A stretch of DNA of 64,000 bases from Lactobacillus sp. Sy-1 (lineage in GTDB: Bacteria; Bacillota; Bacilli; Lactobacillales; Lactobacillaceae): contig NZ_JACCIU010000001.1 of assembly GCF_019303535.1 (NCBI RefSeq), forward strand, positions 372,001-436,000, written 5' to 3'. The notes beneath the pieces were generated by a model. The model had not been told where the DNA came from. It did no database searches and saw only the letters and a program-made list of their open reading frames with translations. The first letter of the stretch is position 1. Each line of letters begins with the position of its first letter. Below are positions 17,901-32,900 of the stretch, piece by piece. The translations under genes and the position numbers were made by a program.

Positions 17901-20900
17901 GTATCATCAGCATTAAGCAGTGCCCAAAGCACTATTAATAGTTACCAAAGTGCGGCTAGCGTTCAAGCTTCATCAGCATCTTCTGCTAAATCAGTTGCGA
18001 GTCAATTAGCTGATGCAGCAAGTAGTCAGGCAATCATTGCTAGTTCAGCTGCTTCAGTTGCCAACAGTTTGGCTAGTGTGATTGCTTCGGTTAAGGATGA
18101 TAGTCAGTATGCGGCGCTTTCCAGTCAAGCAGTGTCAGCAGAAGCAGCAGCTAAGTCTGCCGACTCAGTTGCTTCGAAGGCAGCATCATCTGCTAACGTG
18201 CAACGTTCGATTGCATCACAGGCAGCTGCTAATACTAGCAATGCACTTAGTTCGGTAGGCTCTATTTATAGCACCGCTTCCAGCCTATTCTCATCAGCAA
18301 CTGCACAGGATTATAACATTGCTGCCAGTGAGGCCGTTAGGGACGCTTCTTTAGCTGCATCTAATGCCCAAAATGCACAAAGTCAGGTTCAATCGATTGA
18401 AAGTAGTGTTGCTCCTGACTCAACTGCAATTTCATCAGCATCAAATGGGGTAGCAATTGCTAATAGTGGGGCCAGTTCTGCTGCTAGCGTTACCGCTAGT
18501 TTAGCATCGCTTCACCCAAGTGATGCAGTAATTAGTAGTGCCAATAGCGTTGCTAGTCAAGCAGCGCTAGATGCTGCTAGTGCTGCCAGTCAGGCAACGG
18601 CGCTTAGTTCTGCTGCTAAGTCGATTGCAGATTCTGCATCCGCAGTTAGTCAAGCGGCATTGAGTGCTGTTAATAGTGCTAATGCTGCCAAGCAGAGTGC
18701 GATTAATGCTTCTAGTGCAGTTGCTAGTTATTCTGCTGCTGGGAACTCAGCTCAAGCGTCCTCAGCATTGCAATCAGCACAAAATGCAGCAAGCATTGCT
18801 AGTTCAGCTGCTTCAGCTGCATCACAAGCAATTATTAGTGCTAATACAGCTTCGCAGGCTGCCAGCGATACCTTAAATAGTGCTAACCAACAAAGTAGTA
18901 CTGCCTTTTCTGCAAGTCAAGCAGCAAGTCAAGCAGCTTCGCAGGCTCTTTCTCAAGCAGCTACGCTAATTAGTAGTAGCAATAACGACGCCAGTTCAAT
19001 TGCATCCCTAGCCTCTTCAACCGCTAGTTATGCAGCAGTTGGTAAGTCTGGAGCTGATGGAGCTAGCCAACATGCTAATTCCGCTGTTAACTACGCAAGT
19101 AGTGCAGTGACCGAAAGTGGGCAAACTAGTAGCTATGCTACCCAAGTTAGTTCAGATAACTCACAGGTTTCATCGATGGCCAGCGCCTACCCAAGTGACG
19201 CTGTTATTAATAGTGCCTTAAGTGTAGTTAACAGTGCCCAATCTGATGCAAATGCTGCATCACAAGCTGCATCAAGCGCTGCTAGTTTAGCACAGAGTGC
19301 CGAAGCCGATGCTAATAGCCAGGCTTCAGTTGCTGCTAGCCATGCAGCAACTGCTTCTAATGAAGATTCTGCAACTAGATCAGCAATTGCTGCTGCTGAC
19401 CAGGCAGTGCAAAATGGTGACCATGCATTAGCTAGTTCATACGCCGCTCAAGCATCATCCGCTGCTGCTCGTGCTAGCGATGCCGCTACTGCAGCTAATC
19501 AGGCTAACGATGCAGCGAATACTGCAGCTAACGTTGCTAGTATTGCACAATCTAATGCTGGTTCAGCCGAAAGTTTAGCTTCTGACGCTGCCCAAGCAGC
19601 TAGTAATGCTGCTAGCCAAGCTGCTGATCGGGTAAAGGAAATTAATACCGGGATTTTGGATTCAGCTAGCTCTCAAGCATCATCTGCCGCTTCCGCTGCT
19701 AGTTATGCAGCTTATGGAAGTAGTGCTGCTGATGGTGCTCGTCAAGAGGCTAGTTCTGCCCAGATCAATGCCGATAGTACCGCTGCTGCTCAAAATAAGA
19801 CGAGTTCTTTTGCAGCCGACACTAGTAGTACCGCTACTAATGCCCAATCAATCGCCAGTCAATATCCAAGCGACGCCGTAATTAGTAGTGCTTATCAACA
19901 AGTAAGCAGTGCCTCTAATAAGGCATCAAACGCAAGCAAAGCTGCTAGTGATGCTTTAAGTGCTGCCCAAAGTGCGCGTGATGAGGCCGCAACCCAATCT
20001 TCAATCGCTGCTTCCTATGCGTCTGAGGCTGCTACACAAGATAGTGCTACTAAGGCTGCTTCAGATGCAGCTCATGAAGCCCTCAGTAATGGCAATCACT
20101 CACTTGCTAGTTCCTACGCATCGTTAGCTAGTACCGCTGCAAGTAACGCAAGTAATGCTGCGGGGAGTGCTAAGGATGCTCAGAATTCAGCTTCTACAGC
20201 TAATCAAAATGCAAGTCAACAAAATTCCGTTGCTCAACAAGCTGCTAAGGATGCTGAAGATGCAGCTAATGCAGCTAATGATGCATTGAATAAGATTAAT
20301 GATCGGGTGAACGCTCTTAATAGCCAATCTGGTGATTTAGAAGTATCTCTGTCTGGATACAATAGTCAGGCCGGCTCTTACGTTAATGTCGCAAGTAGTG
20401 CTGCTACCAGTGCAAATAGTAATGCTAGTTCTGCCCAGTCAGACTTTGTGGTTGTTTCTGACTTTTCAAATGCAGCTAGTTCATATGCAGTTCAAACTAA
20501 CGACAAGAACTCTCAAGCACAATCAGTTGCTTCCGTTTACCCATCTGACGATGTAATTCAGAGTGCTGCTAAGGTAACTGTTGATGCCCTCAGTAGTGCT
20601 AACGATGCTGCTAAGAGTGCTTCTGCTGCAATTACTAGTGCTAAATCCGCTGCTGATGAAGCGGTTACCCAGTCATCACTTGCATCATCATACTATGCAA
20701 GTGCTAATGATGCCTCTAGTGCCGTTCAAAGTGCGGCTAGTTTAGCATCATCAGCGCTAAGCATTAATGATCATGTAGCTGCTCAATCATACGCATCAAT
20801 TGCTAGTGGAGCTGTAATTCAAGCAAGTATTGCGGCTGCCAGTGCGCAAAGCGCTAGTGCAATTGCAGCAGCAGCTAGTGATACTGCTAAGCAACAGGCA

Positions 20901-23900
20901 TTAGCTGCTTCTCAGGCTGAAACTAACGCTTCTAATGCATTTAAGACCGCAAGCTCTGCGCTTGATGTGATTAACGAACGGGCTAATAGTTCTGCTAATA
21001 GTAAAGCTAGTTCTGCTAACTCAGCAGCAACTAGTGAAAATAGTGCCGCTAGCCATGCAGCATTTGGTTCTTCTAACGCTGCTGGAGCTAGTCAGTTCTC
21101 AGATTCCACTAACTCATACGCTAGCGCAGTGGCTAATGATAACGTTGCTACCAATAGCAATGCTGTGATTGCAAACGATGCTAACCAGGTTACTAATAGT
21201 CTGGTAACTACCCATCCTGATAATTCGGCCGTTTCCTCAGCTAATAGCAAGGCTAGTTCCGCCAATTCAGTTGCTAGTTCTGCCGCTAGTGTTGCATCTG
21301 ATGCAACTAATCAGGCTGAAACTGCTAAAAGTAGTGCAGCAATTGCATATTCAAACGCTTCCGTTGCTGCTAGTCAGGCGAGTGAAGCTGCACAAAGAGC
21401 TTCATTAGCTTCTTCTCAAACTTCTAGTGCTGCCCTAGCCGGTGATCACTCCGCAGCTGACAGCTACGCTAACCAAGCTAGTTCTGCTGAAATTGATGCA
21501 AGTAATGCTGCTAGTGTAGCTAATGATGCTTACAGTGCAGCTGAAAATGCTAATAATCAAGCTAGTTCTGCTTATAACAATGCTTCTTCTGCTAGTTCTG
21601 CCGCTGCGCAAGCTGCTAAGGACGCGCAAGATGCTGCTAGTGACGCTGTCAATGCAGCTAATAATAACGCAAATGATAAGGCTAGCAAGGCTAGTAGCGT
21701 TGCCTCGGTTGCTAATAGTGTTGCTAGTTTAGCTGCTTCTGGTTCATCCGATGCGTCAGGTGCAAGTCAACATGCTGATTCAACTGCTCAGTTAGCAACT
21801 TCTACTAGTGATGTTTATCCATCCGTATTTAGTGACCACAGTGCTACTGCTAGTCTTTCAGATAACGTAAACTCAATGGTTGCTAATAATCCAAATAATG
21901 AAACAATTAAGAGCGCTGCTGGCACGATTAGCTCTGCTAATAGTGTTGCTACTCAGGCTGACTCTGAAGCTTCCCAAGCAGTTAACGATGCTAATAAAGC
22001 TAAGCAGTCTGCTGCGGATTATTCCCAAGCTGCATCTGTTGCTGCATCCGTTGCTTCAAGCGCTGCTTCTTACACTGCTAGCGCTTCAGTAGCTGTTTCT
22101 AACGCAGTTGCTAGCGGTAATATTGACCTAGCATCATCAATTGCTGATGCTTCATCATTAGTTGCAAGTAGTGCTAGTTCTGCAGCAATTAAAGCTAGTG
22201 AAGCTAATTCACAGGCTGCTGCACAAGAATCGATTGCCAGTTCTGCATTAGACAAGGCCAATAATGCTAGTTCCGCAGCCAGTGCAGCTCGTGATGCGGC
22301 GCAAAGTGCATTTGACAATGCTTTAAATAATGCTGGAAGTGGAGCTAGTTATGCTAACTCTGCTTCAACAGCTAATTCCCAAGCTGCTCAAAATAGTCAA
22401 AATGCTTCTAATGCAATTAGCAATGCTCAAAATGATTTAACACAAATTAAGGATGCCTCATCCCAAGCTAGTTCAGCTTCTGCCGCTACAACGCCAAATA
22501 CAGCAACTGTTAATAGTGCTACTAGCGTTGTAAGTAGCTTAAATGCGCTTAATAGCAATAATCCGACTGTCTCTAGTGCATCTATTGCTATTAGTAATAC
22601 CGCTAGCGAAGCTGCTAGTGCTTCTGCCAAGGCTTCTCAAGCATCTAGTATCGCTAATCAAGCTAGTTTGGATGCAGATGCTGCGAGTGAAGCGGCTAGT
22701 TCCGCAAACATTGCTTTGAGCCAAGCAGCAAGCAATGCTTCGTCTTACGCTAGTGAAGCTCAAAAGGCTGCTGACCGTGGTGACCAATCAGCTGCATCAA
22801 CTGCTGCATCGAATGCTGCAGTTGCATCGAATGCTGCTAGTGATGCAGCTAATCAAGTTCAATCTGCCACTGACAAGATTAACTCTGCTGCTCAAACAGC
22901 CACTAGTGCTGCTCAAGATGCTCAAAGCCAAAACAACATTACCAGTTCTGCTGCTCAGACAGCGTCGAATGCTGCTAGTGCTGCTTCACAAGCGATTGCT
23001 GATGGTTTAAACCGTGATAGCAATAAGGCATCATCAGCTGCATCAGCTGCATCGAACGCTGCGAGCGAAGCTAGTGCTGCCACTAATGGTTCCGGATCAA
23101 CTCCAGGAACGAATCAAAATGCTGATTCAGCTAAGGACTTAAATAGTCAAGCTAGTTCTAATAACGGGGTAACCAGTGGGCTTGCTTCTGAAGCATCAAA
23201 TGCTGCTGAAAATGCAAGTAACTTTGCATCTAATAACCCTAATAATTCTGAAATTGCATCCGCTGCTAGTGTTGCCAGTTCAGCTAATAGTAATGCCCAA
23301 TCTGCTTCAACCGTTGCTAGCCAAGCTTCTAATGATGCTTCCAACGCTTATTCAACTGCGAGCTCCGCAGCTGACGTTGCTAACTCAGCTAACAATGCTG
23401 CCAGTTCTGCAGCATCCGTTGCTGCTAGCGAAAATGCTGCTACTTCAGAAGCCGTTGCCAAGGGTGATAGTAACGCTGCTTCCTCACATGCTTCTGCCGC
23501 AGAAGATGCTGCAAATGCCGCTAACTCTGCTGCTCAAGTTGCGAAGGATGCTAGCAATGCCGCTAGTTCCGCAAACCAAAAGGCTTCTAGTGCGGCTAGT
23601 CAAGCTAGTTCAGCTCAATCAGTTGCCTCTGAGGCTGCTTCAACTGCTAAGTCTGCTGAACAAACGGCAAGTGACCTTAACAGCTTCGTTTCTAGCGCCA
23701 CTAATGATGTTCAATCAGGAAACAGTGCCGCAAGTAATGCAGCCACTTCTGCCTCATCAAATGCAGATCAAGCTAATTCAATTTACAACTCACTTAATAG
23801 TAGTGCTGTAAGCGCTGCTAACCAATACTCACAAAATGCCAGTGATGCTAGTTCCTTTGCGACTGTTTCAACTAGTGTTGCTGCCAGTGCTAATAGTGAT

Positions 23901-26900
23901 GTTCAATCCCACTTTAGTAACTATCCAAGCAATCCGGCATTAAGTGCGGTTGCCCAAAGTGCTAGCGATGCTTATTCAACTGCAAATAGTGCTAGTGTGA
24001 TTGCTCAATCAGCTAGTGAACAAGCTTCGATTGCTAAGTCAGTTGTGGACTCTGCAACAAACACTGCTAGCTACCAAAACTCAATTGCAAACTCAGCTAA
24101 TAGCACAGCCACTGCAGCTAGTCAAGCTGCATCAGAAGCATACGCTAAATCAGACTTTGCTGCTGGAAATAGCTATGCCCAAACTGCAACCAATGCTGCT
24201 AATGATGCTGCTAATGCATACAGTAAGGTTTCTGAAGCTGCCTCAACGGCAGATGCGGCCTTAGTTAATGGTAAGAATGCTGCCTCCACTGCTAGTTCAG
24301 CTGCTCAGACGATCAGCTCAGCTACCTCTGTGACGCTCAGTGCTAGTTCAGCCGCTCAATCAATTGCTGATTCCATTGCGAATGCTGCTAAGAACGCCAC
24401 TAGCGATGCTAACAGAGCTTCCAGTGCTGCCCAATCAGCTAAGAGTGACGCTGATAAGGCAACAAGTGAAAATGCGCAAACTTCAGAATCAACTAGCAAC
24501 GCTTACGCTGCAGCTAGTAATGCCAATGAAGCTGCTGAACAGGCTCGAGATGCGTCCAGTGCCGCTAGCGAAGCTGCTTCAATTGCTAGCTCAGCTGCCG
24601 CTGGTCATTCAGATGTTTCTGGAATGAGTTCTGCAGTTTCAGCTGCATCTAGTGCATCCGAACAGGCTTCCATTGCTGCTTCTGTTGCAAATTCAGCTAA
24701 TAACGATGCTCAAAAGGCATCTAGTACTGCAAGTAGTGCTACTCAGGATGCACAAAACTTTAGTTCTAGTGCTGCTAGTTATGCTAACAATGCATCGATT
24801 GCTGCGTCTGCTGCCATTGATGCTAATAATCGTGGTGATAGTGCGGCTGCTAATTCCTATAGTACGGCTGCTAGCCAAGCTGCTGACTCCGCTGAAGCTG
24901 CAGCTTCCGGGGCATCTAGTGCTTATCAATTAGCGGATCAAGCGAATAGTAGTGCATCCGCTGCTGAGTCAATCGCTAATTCTGCATACCAGTCAGCAAT
25001 CGATAATGCAGTTATTGCCAGTTCTGCTGCTGATGATGCTCAATCACTTGCTGCATCCGCAGATGCGAACCAAAGTGTCAAACGGGCAAGTAACGCTTCG
25101 AATGCAGTTGTCAAGGACAGTTCTACAATTAATGTAAACTCTTCTGCAGCTTCCAGTGCCTCCTCCAATGCTAGTTCAGCTAGTTCAGCGGTTACTTCAA
25201 TTAATGATGTAATCACTTCAACTGCTGAATCTGCCAATTCGCAAGCAAATCAATATTCAAACAATCCAATCATTAATTCGGCGACTGTAGCAATTAGTCA
25301 TGCAGTGGACCAAGCAAGTTGGGCTAATAGTGATGCAAGTGTAGCTAATTCGATTGCATCTTCAGCTAAGGCAACTGTTGATTCTGCCTCGAGTGCTGTC
25401 TTCACTGCTCAAATCAATGCTCAAAGTTACTACCATGCGGCTAGTTCAGCTGCTTTAAATAACGATGCAGATGCTGCCGCTGCCGCTGCTAATTCAGCCG
25501 TTGCTGCTGAAAAGTTAGCTAGCCAAGCTGCCGTTGATGCAAGTAATGCTACCGTAATTGCTGCTAGCGCCGCTAGTCGGGCTAATAGTGATTTAGCAGT
25601 TGCTAGTTCTGCAGCTGATTTAATTAATGCTGCTAGTTCTGCAATCAATTCAGCTGCTTCAGCTGCTGATGGATTAGTAAATGGGGTTAAGAGTGATGCT
25701 GATCGGGCCAGTGCTGCAGCTAGTTCAGCTAATGATGACAATACTGCCGTTCAGTCTGCATCTAACAACGCACAAACATCGTCTAACCAAGTAGTTGATA
25801 ATAGTCATGCTGCTTCGGATACAGTTAACAACATTAATAGTGCTGCTAGTGCAGCCCAAATTGCATCTTCAATGGCTTCCAGTGCAGGTTTAAGTGCTCA
25901 TTCAGGAATGAGCAGTGCAGTTTCTGTAATTGCTAGTGCTCAAAGTGTTGCTAGTTCAGCTTCAAATGCGATTGCTAGTGCCAATAGTGGGGTGGAATCT
26001 GCAACTACCCAGATGGACAATGCTAATTCTAGTGCTAGTCAGGCGAAATCAAATGCCGATAGTTATGCTGCGTTAGCATCGAGTGCTGCTTCAGCTGCGC
26101 TTTCAGCAAATAACAATGGTGATTTATCAGCTGCTCAATCCGCTAGTTCAGTTGCTAAGCAAAATGCTGATAGTGCTGCAATTGCGTCTAATGCCGCTGA
26201 TGCTGCCCAAAGTCTTGCTAACAGTGCTAGTTCTACGATCAAAGACCTTGCGCAAAGTGCTGCTGATCAAGCTAAGCTTGCCAGTGCCGCTAGTGATGCT
26301 ACAAACCAGGCGATTAACGATGCCAATTCAATTGCTGCTTCTGCAGACGCTGATGCTAGTGTAAACCGGGCTTCAGATGCAGCTTCGACTGCTAAGGATC
26401 AAGCTAATCAAGCTAACGTTGATGCTGATAAAGCTGCAACTGCATCCAAGAATGCAAGTAATGCTGCATCCAGTGCCGCATTAGATAATACCGCTGCTTC
26501 AAATGCTGCTGCAGATGCTAATAGCTTTGCTAGTCAATATCCAAACCACAGTGCAATTAATAGTAACGCTGCGGTTGCTTCCACTGCTGCAAGCGAAGCA
26601 AGTTCTGCTCAACAAAGTGCAAATGATGCCAGTGCGGTTGCATCCATTTTTAAGGATACTGCTAGTCAACAAGCCTCGATTGCAAACTCCGCAGCATCTA
26701 ATGCTGCTAGTTACCTTACTCAAGCCAGCGTTGCAGCAAGTAATGGTGATCTTTCTGCTGCCGCATCTGCTGCTGACCAAGCTTCACTGGCCCAACAAAG
26801 TGCCGAAGTAGCTTCTAATTCTGCTTATAGTGCTACTTCCAGTGCTATTTCAGCTGCTGACCAAGCTAGTTCAGCTTCAATTGTTGTTAGTCAAGCTGCT

Positions 26901-29900
26901 GATAAGGCTAAGGCTGCTGCTCAGTCAGTTAGTGCTGCAGTTGATTCAATTAATAAGTTGAATAATGGTGTTGATTCCGACGCACAACGAGCTTCCGTTG
27001 CTGCCGATAGTGCTACTAACTCTGCCAATAATGCTGCTGATACGAACCTCTCAACCGCTAGTGATAGCGATAAGGCCAGTCAGGCGGTTGTTGCTGCTAA
27101 TAATGGATCTACGGTTGCTAGTCAAGCAGTTGTGGACATGCAAAATGTCATTAGCAATGCTGCTAAATATGACATTCCATCAATGAGTTCATACGCATCA
27201 GTCGTTAGCAGCAATGCAATTGTTGTTAGTCAAGCCGCTGATACTGCTTCTGCTGCCAACAGTAACGCTAATTCAGCGTTAAGTGCTGCCCAATCTGCTG
27301 CAGATGCTGCTGTTTATGCTCAAGACGATGCTAACTCATATGCTGCCGATGCATCATCTAACGCTAGTGCTGCTAACTCAGCGGCATTAGCTGGTGATGA
27401 ATCAGCCGCTAATAGCTTTAGCACCGCTGCTAGTCAAGCTGCTGACTCAGCAATGAGTGCATCTAACGTTGCTCAAACTGCTTCTAATGCAGTGACAACT
27501 GCTAGTCAAGCTGCATCTAGTTACGCTAGCGAAGCTGCATCCGCTGCATCTGCAATAAGTCAAGCTGCCGAGGCAATGAGTAATGCCGTTCAATCTGCAC
27601 AATCAGAAGCGGGTTCTGCTAATGCCAACGAAAGTAGTGATCGGGCAAGTAATGCTGCTGATGCTGCCCACAGCAATGCAGACGTTACTGACGAATATAG
27701 AAGTAAGGCTGATAGTTCAACTTCACTAACTAATGATACGGTCAGTGAATTAAACCCAGTTGTTGATAGTGTGGCTCAAAACTCACAAGCAATTGATGAC
27801 TTAGCTTCTAACTTCCCAAGTAACGCTACCATCTCAAGCGCTGCTCAGGTTGCTAGTGCTGCTAATTCCCAAGCTAGTTCCGCATACGCTGCTGGAAACG
27901 AAGCTAGCATCACTGCAAGTAACGCCAATAGTAAGGCTGCCGAAGCAACTTCATTAGCGATTTCAAATGCTGAAGTCGCCGACTCATTGGCTGCTCAGGC
28001 TAGTTCAGCTGCGCTAGCTAACGATCCAAGTACTGCAGCTAGCTTTGCAGATCAAGCTAGTCACTACGCTAGTGAAACAAAACGTTCTGTTTCAGCCGCT
28101 AGTCAAGCGGCTGCTGATGCTGCTTCTGCTGCTAGTCAGGCCGTTAGTGCTTCTAACGCTGCTGACGATGCCCTTTCATTAGCGCAAAGTGCTTATAATG
28201 TGGCAAATAATGCTGCTAGCTCAGCTGTTCAAACTTCTGATGGTGTTAATGATGACGTTGATCAAGCTGCTAGTGCTAGTTCCCAAGCTGCTAGCCAGGC
28301 ACAACAAGCTGGTCAGTCATTTAACGCTACTAGCAATACGGTTAACTCGATTGCAAATGATGCTAGTGATGTTGCCAGGTCTGCTGCAGAAGCTTCTAAG
28401 GCTGCTTCTATTGCTAGTGGGGTTGCAAATAGTTATAGCGATAACTCTGCCATCAGTGTTGCTAATTCCACTGCCAATAGTGCTGCTGTTGATGCATCTA
28501 ATGCTGCTAGTCAGGCTAGTGCCGCTAAGTCTACTGCCGATAGTGCATTCCAAGACGCCAGCGTTGCTAACAGTAATGCCAACACCGCTGCCCAATCTGC
28601 AGCTAGTTACTACAATGCTGCATCAAGTGCTGCTAGTCAGGCCATTAGTGCTGCCCAAGCAGGGGACCAATCAACTGCTGACCGGTACAGTAGTGCAGTC
28701 AAGAGTAATACTGATGCTGCTAATGCTGCATCTAGCGTTGCTAGTTCAGCATTAAGCACCGTTAATTCTGCAAGTGTAGTGGCTAGTCAACAAGCAGACC
28801 AGGTTAAGCAAGCAAGTACGGCTGCTAGTCAGGCGAACTCAATTGCCCAGTCTGCTGCCCAAGCCGCTCAATCATTGGCAGGCTCCATCGATGCAAGTCA
28901 AAATGGAGACCGGGCTTCCTCAGCTGCTAGTTTAGCTACTGATGCAGCTACCGATGCAGATAAATACGCATCAGCTGCTGAAACGGCTTCAAAGGCAACT
29001 GATCAAACTAACGCTAGCACGAGTGGTTTCTCACAAACTGCATCGAGTGCTGCCTCTGAAGCTGCTGATCAAGCTGCTAGTCATCCTCAAAACAGTGTGA
29101 TTAGCTCTGCTGCATCAGTTGCTAGTGGTGCTAACCAAGCTGCTAGCCAAGCAATGAGTAGTGCTAATGACCAAGCCAAGTCCGCTAGTTCTGCATTCGA
29201 AGCTGCATCTAGTGCAGCAGAGCTTGCCAGTTCAGCTGCTAGTGTTGCAAATGATTATGCTTCGAAAGCCAATGAAGCTGCTAAGCAAGAAGATAAGACC
29301 GCTGCTGCTTCATTAGCAGATCAAGCAAGTAGTGCTGCCCAAGCTGTACTTGATCACAAGGCTCAGGCTAGTGCTGCTGCTGATTCCGCCGCTAGTGCTT
29401 CTAACGCTGCTGTAGAATTAGCTAACAGTGCAAGTAGTCAAGCTTCAATCGCTGCTTCTGCTAATTCAGTTGCTGCTAGTGCGGCAAACTCAGCAAGTGC
29501 TACCATCAGTCAAGCAAATGACAACAATAGTCGGGCTTCTAATGCTGCCAGTCAAGCTAGTTCCGCTAATAGTGGTGCCAACCAAGCTACTTCTAATGCA
29601 GCTAACTCTGCCTCAATTGCCAGTCAAAACGATACGGCCGCTTCGCAAAGTGCAAATGATGCTCACTCAGCTTACAACCAAGCCATTGAAGCTTCCGAAG
29701 CTGTTGCTAAGCATAGTGAAGTTGATGGCATGAGTTCTGCTGTGCAAGCTGCTAAGGATGCTGATCAGGCTGCCTCAAGTGCTGCCAGTGCGGCTAACTC
29801 AGCTAACCAAGATGCCCAATCAGAAGCTACTCTAGCTTCGAACGCTAATTCTAAGGCTAGTTCTGCTGCAAGCAATGCTACTTCGTACGCAACCACTGCA

Positions 29901-32900
29901 TCAACGGCTGCATCTGCTGCTATTGATGCTGCTAACCGTGGTGATAGCTTAAATGCTAATATTTACAGTCTTGCTGCTAGTCAAGCTGCAAATAGTGCAG
30001 TTGAAGCTGCTAACCAAGCTAGTGCTGCTAGTCAGGCCGCCATTGATCATAGTAATGCTGCTGGTAGCTACGCTAGTCAAGCAAGTAACTTCAATGATGC
30101 TGCCAGCGCTGCCAAGAGTGCAGCAATCAGTGCTGCTGAAAAGGCTCAAGATCTTGCTGCATCTGCTGATGCTGACCAAAGTGCTAAACGGGCATCAAAC
30201 GCCGCTAATGAAGCTAGTCTGGCTAGTTCTGCTGTTTCCTCAAATAGTAATGTAGTGACTGCTGATAGCCATGCTGTTTCAAATGATTCCAAGGCAACAT
30301 CCCTTAATAGTGATAGCACTTCACTTACTGCTAGTCAGACTGACGATATTTTTGCTAAGCACCCTAATAATAGTGCTGTATCAAGTGCTGCTAGCGCTGC
30401 TAACTCCGCTTCAAGTGTTGCTAACTCCGCTTCAAGTGTTGCTAGTTCAGCTAACGATAAGGTTAGTGCTGCTAACAGCACCGTTAACCAACAGTCAAGT
30501 ATTGCTAGCGCTGCCTCGAGCGCTGCTAGTACGTACGCAAGTCAAGCTGCATCCGCTGCTAAGAACCATGACTCGTCCGCAGCTGCTGATTTTGCTAACT
30601 CTGCAGTTGAACAAGCGAGTCTTGCTAGCCAAGCATCTAGTGTCGCTAGCGCTGCTAGAAGTGAAGCTGATCAGGCTACTAAGGATGCTAACTCTGCAAG
30701 TTCCGCTGCTTCTGCCGCTGCTTCTAATGCTACTGATCAATTGAAGGCTGCTGAAAATGCTGCTAACCAGGCCGTGAATACTAATAGTAATGTCGCTAAT
30801 GATGTTGAACGGGCTTCTAACGCAGTTGTAGATGCCAGTGCCGCTGCTTCTGGTGCCAACCGAGATTACAGTGGAACTGCTACTGAAAGCAACCATGCTA
30901 GTTCATCCGTTTCATTGGCAAATAGTGCTTCGGCTGCAGTTAGCGCAGATAACCAAAGTGCAAGCAAAGCCCTAGCATCCGCTAATAGTATTGCTGCTCA
31001 AAACTCAAGCGTCCCATCAATGAGTTCTGCTGTTGCTGCTGCCAGTGATGCTTATGCTAAGACTAGTTCTGCTAACGTTGCCGCTAGTGCTGCGACTTCG
31101 AACGCCCAAGCTGAATTAAGTAAGGCGCAACAAGCTGCCAGTGATGCTAACGTTGCCCGTGATAGTGCAATTGCTGCTGCTGCAAGCAATGCGTCGAACG
31201 CTTCATTAGCAAATAGTTATGCTGCGCTGGGTGACGTTGAAAACGCTACTAAGTACAGTCAAGCTGCTAGTGCCGCTGCAAATGCTGCTGAAACTCAGGC
31301 TTCAATTGCCAAGGAGCAAAGCAATGCAGCCTCTGCTGCTAGTTCAGCTGCAGCTAGCTATGCACAAACTGCTAATGATGCTGCTAGCGTTGCTAATAGT
31401 GCTGCTACTGATGCAACTAATGCTGTTAAGGATGCTCAATCGCTTGTCGATGACTTTAACGCTGGGTCAAGTGCTCAACGGGCTTCCGAGGCTGCTGAAA
31501 ATGCTAAAAATTCAGCTAGTTCAGCTGGAACTGACAGCCAAGCCATTACAAGCGCAGTTGACAACGTTGCTAAGGCTTCTGAAGCCACTGCTTCCAGTGC
31601 TCAAAGTGCTAAGGATGCCGCTTCTGAAGCTGATCAAATTGCTTCAGCGAACCCACAAAACAGTTCCGTTGCTAGTGCTGCTAAGGCTGCTAATGATGCT
31701 GCAAGTCAAGCTGCTGTTGCAAGTCAAGCTGCTGATGCTGCTTCTTCGCTTGCCAAGTCTGCAAGTGCTGTTGCTGACCAACAAGCTAGTGCTGCTAACA
31801 GTGCACGTGATTCAGCCAGTCATTATGCTTCCTTAGCGCAATCAGCTGCTGATAACCACGATCCTAAGACTGCTGAAGAAATGACTAATTCTGCAATTGC
31901 ACAAGAATCGGCCGCTAGTGTTGCATCTGATGCTGTTAAATCAGCATTGGCAGATGCTGAAAAGGCTGCCCAATCTGCTACCGATGCATCCAATGCTGCG
32001 AGTGCTGCTAACGATGCTGCAAGTAAGGCTAAGGATGCTGCCTCTTCTGCTGCAAGCCAGGCTAGTGGTACTAACAGTAACGTTGCAAACGATGTTACGA
32101 AAGCTAGCAATGCGGTTAACGATGCTGACGCTGCTGCCTCCGGTGCCAACCGTGATTACAGTGGAACCGCTAGTGTAAGTAACCACGCCAGTTCATCTGC
32201 TTCACTTGCAAGTAGTGCTGCTGATGATGCTGCTAATGCTAATGACGTTGCTAGTGGTGCTGTTAAGTCAGCTGATAGTCTAATGAATAGCGCTTCCAAT
32301 GTTCCAGGCGTAATTTCTGCGGTTAACTCTGCTACCCAAGCCTCCAGTGTTGCTAATTCTGCTAATACGGTTGCTAGTGCTGCTAATTCAAATGCTCAAA
32401 TTGAATTGGGTAAGGCTAGCGATGCAGCTTCTGCAGCTAATGCTGCTCGTGATAGTGCTGCTAGTGCTGCGGTTGTTAATTCAACGAACGCTTCACTTGC
32501 AAATAGTTACGCTTCACTTGGTGACGTTGAAAACGCTACTAAGTACAGCCAGGCTGCGAGCCAGGCTGCATCAAATGTTGAAAGTTTTGCATCCACTGCT
32601 AAGGACCAGAGTAATGCCGCTTCTGCTGCTAGCTCAGCTGCCGATAGCTACGCTCAAATTGCTGTCTCAGCTGCCGTAGTCGCTTCCAGTGCTGCAAATG
32701 ACGCATCTAGTTCCACAAGTGCTGCCCAATCACTTGCCGATGACTTTAATGCTAATGCTAGTGCTAAGCAAGCAGCTGATGCTGCTGAAAAGGCTAAGCA
32801 GGCTGCTAGTTCCGCTGCTGTTGATAATCAAGCGGTTGTCGATGCATCTAGTGCTGTAAGCACGGCCACTAGTGCTGCTTCAAGCAATGCTAGTCAAGCT

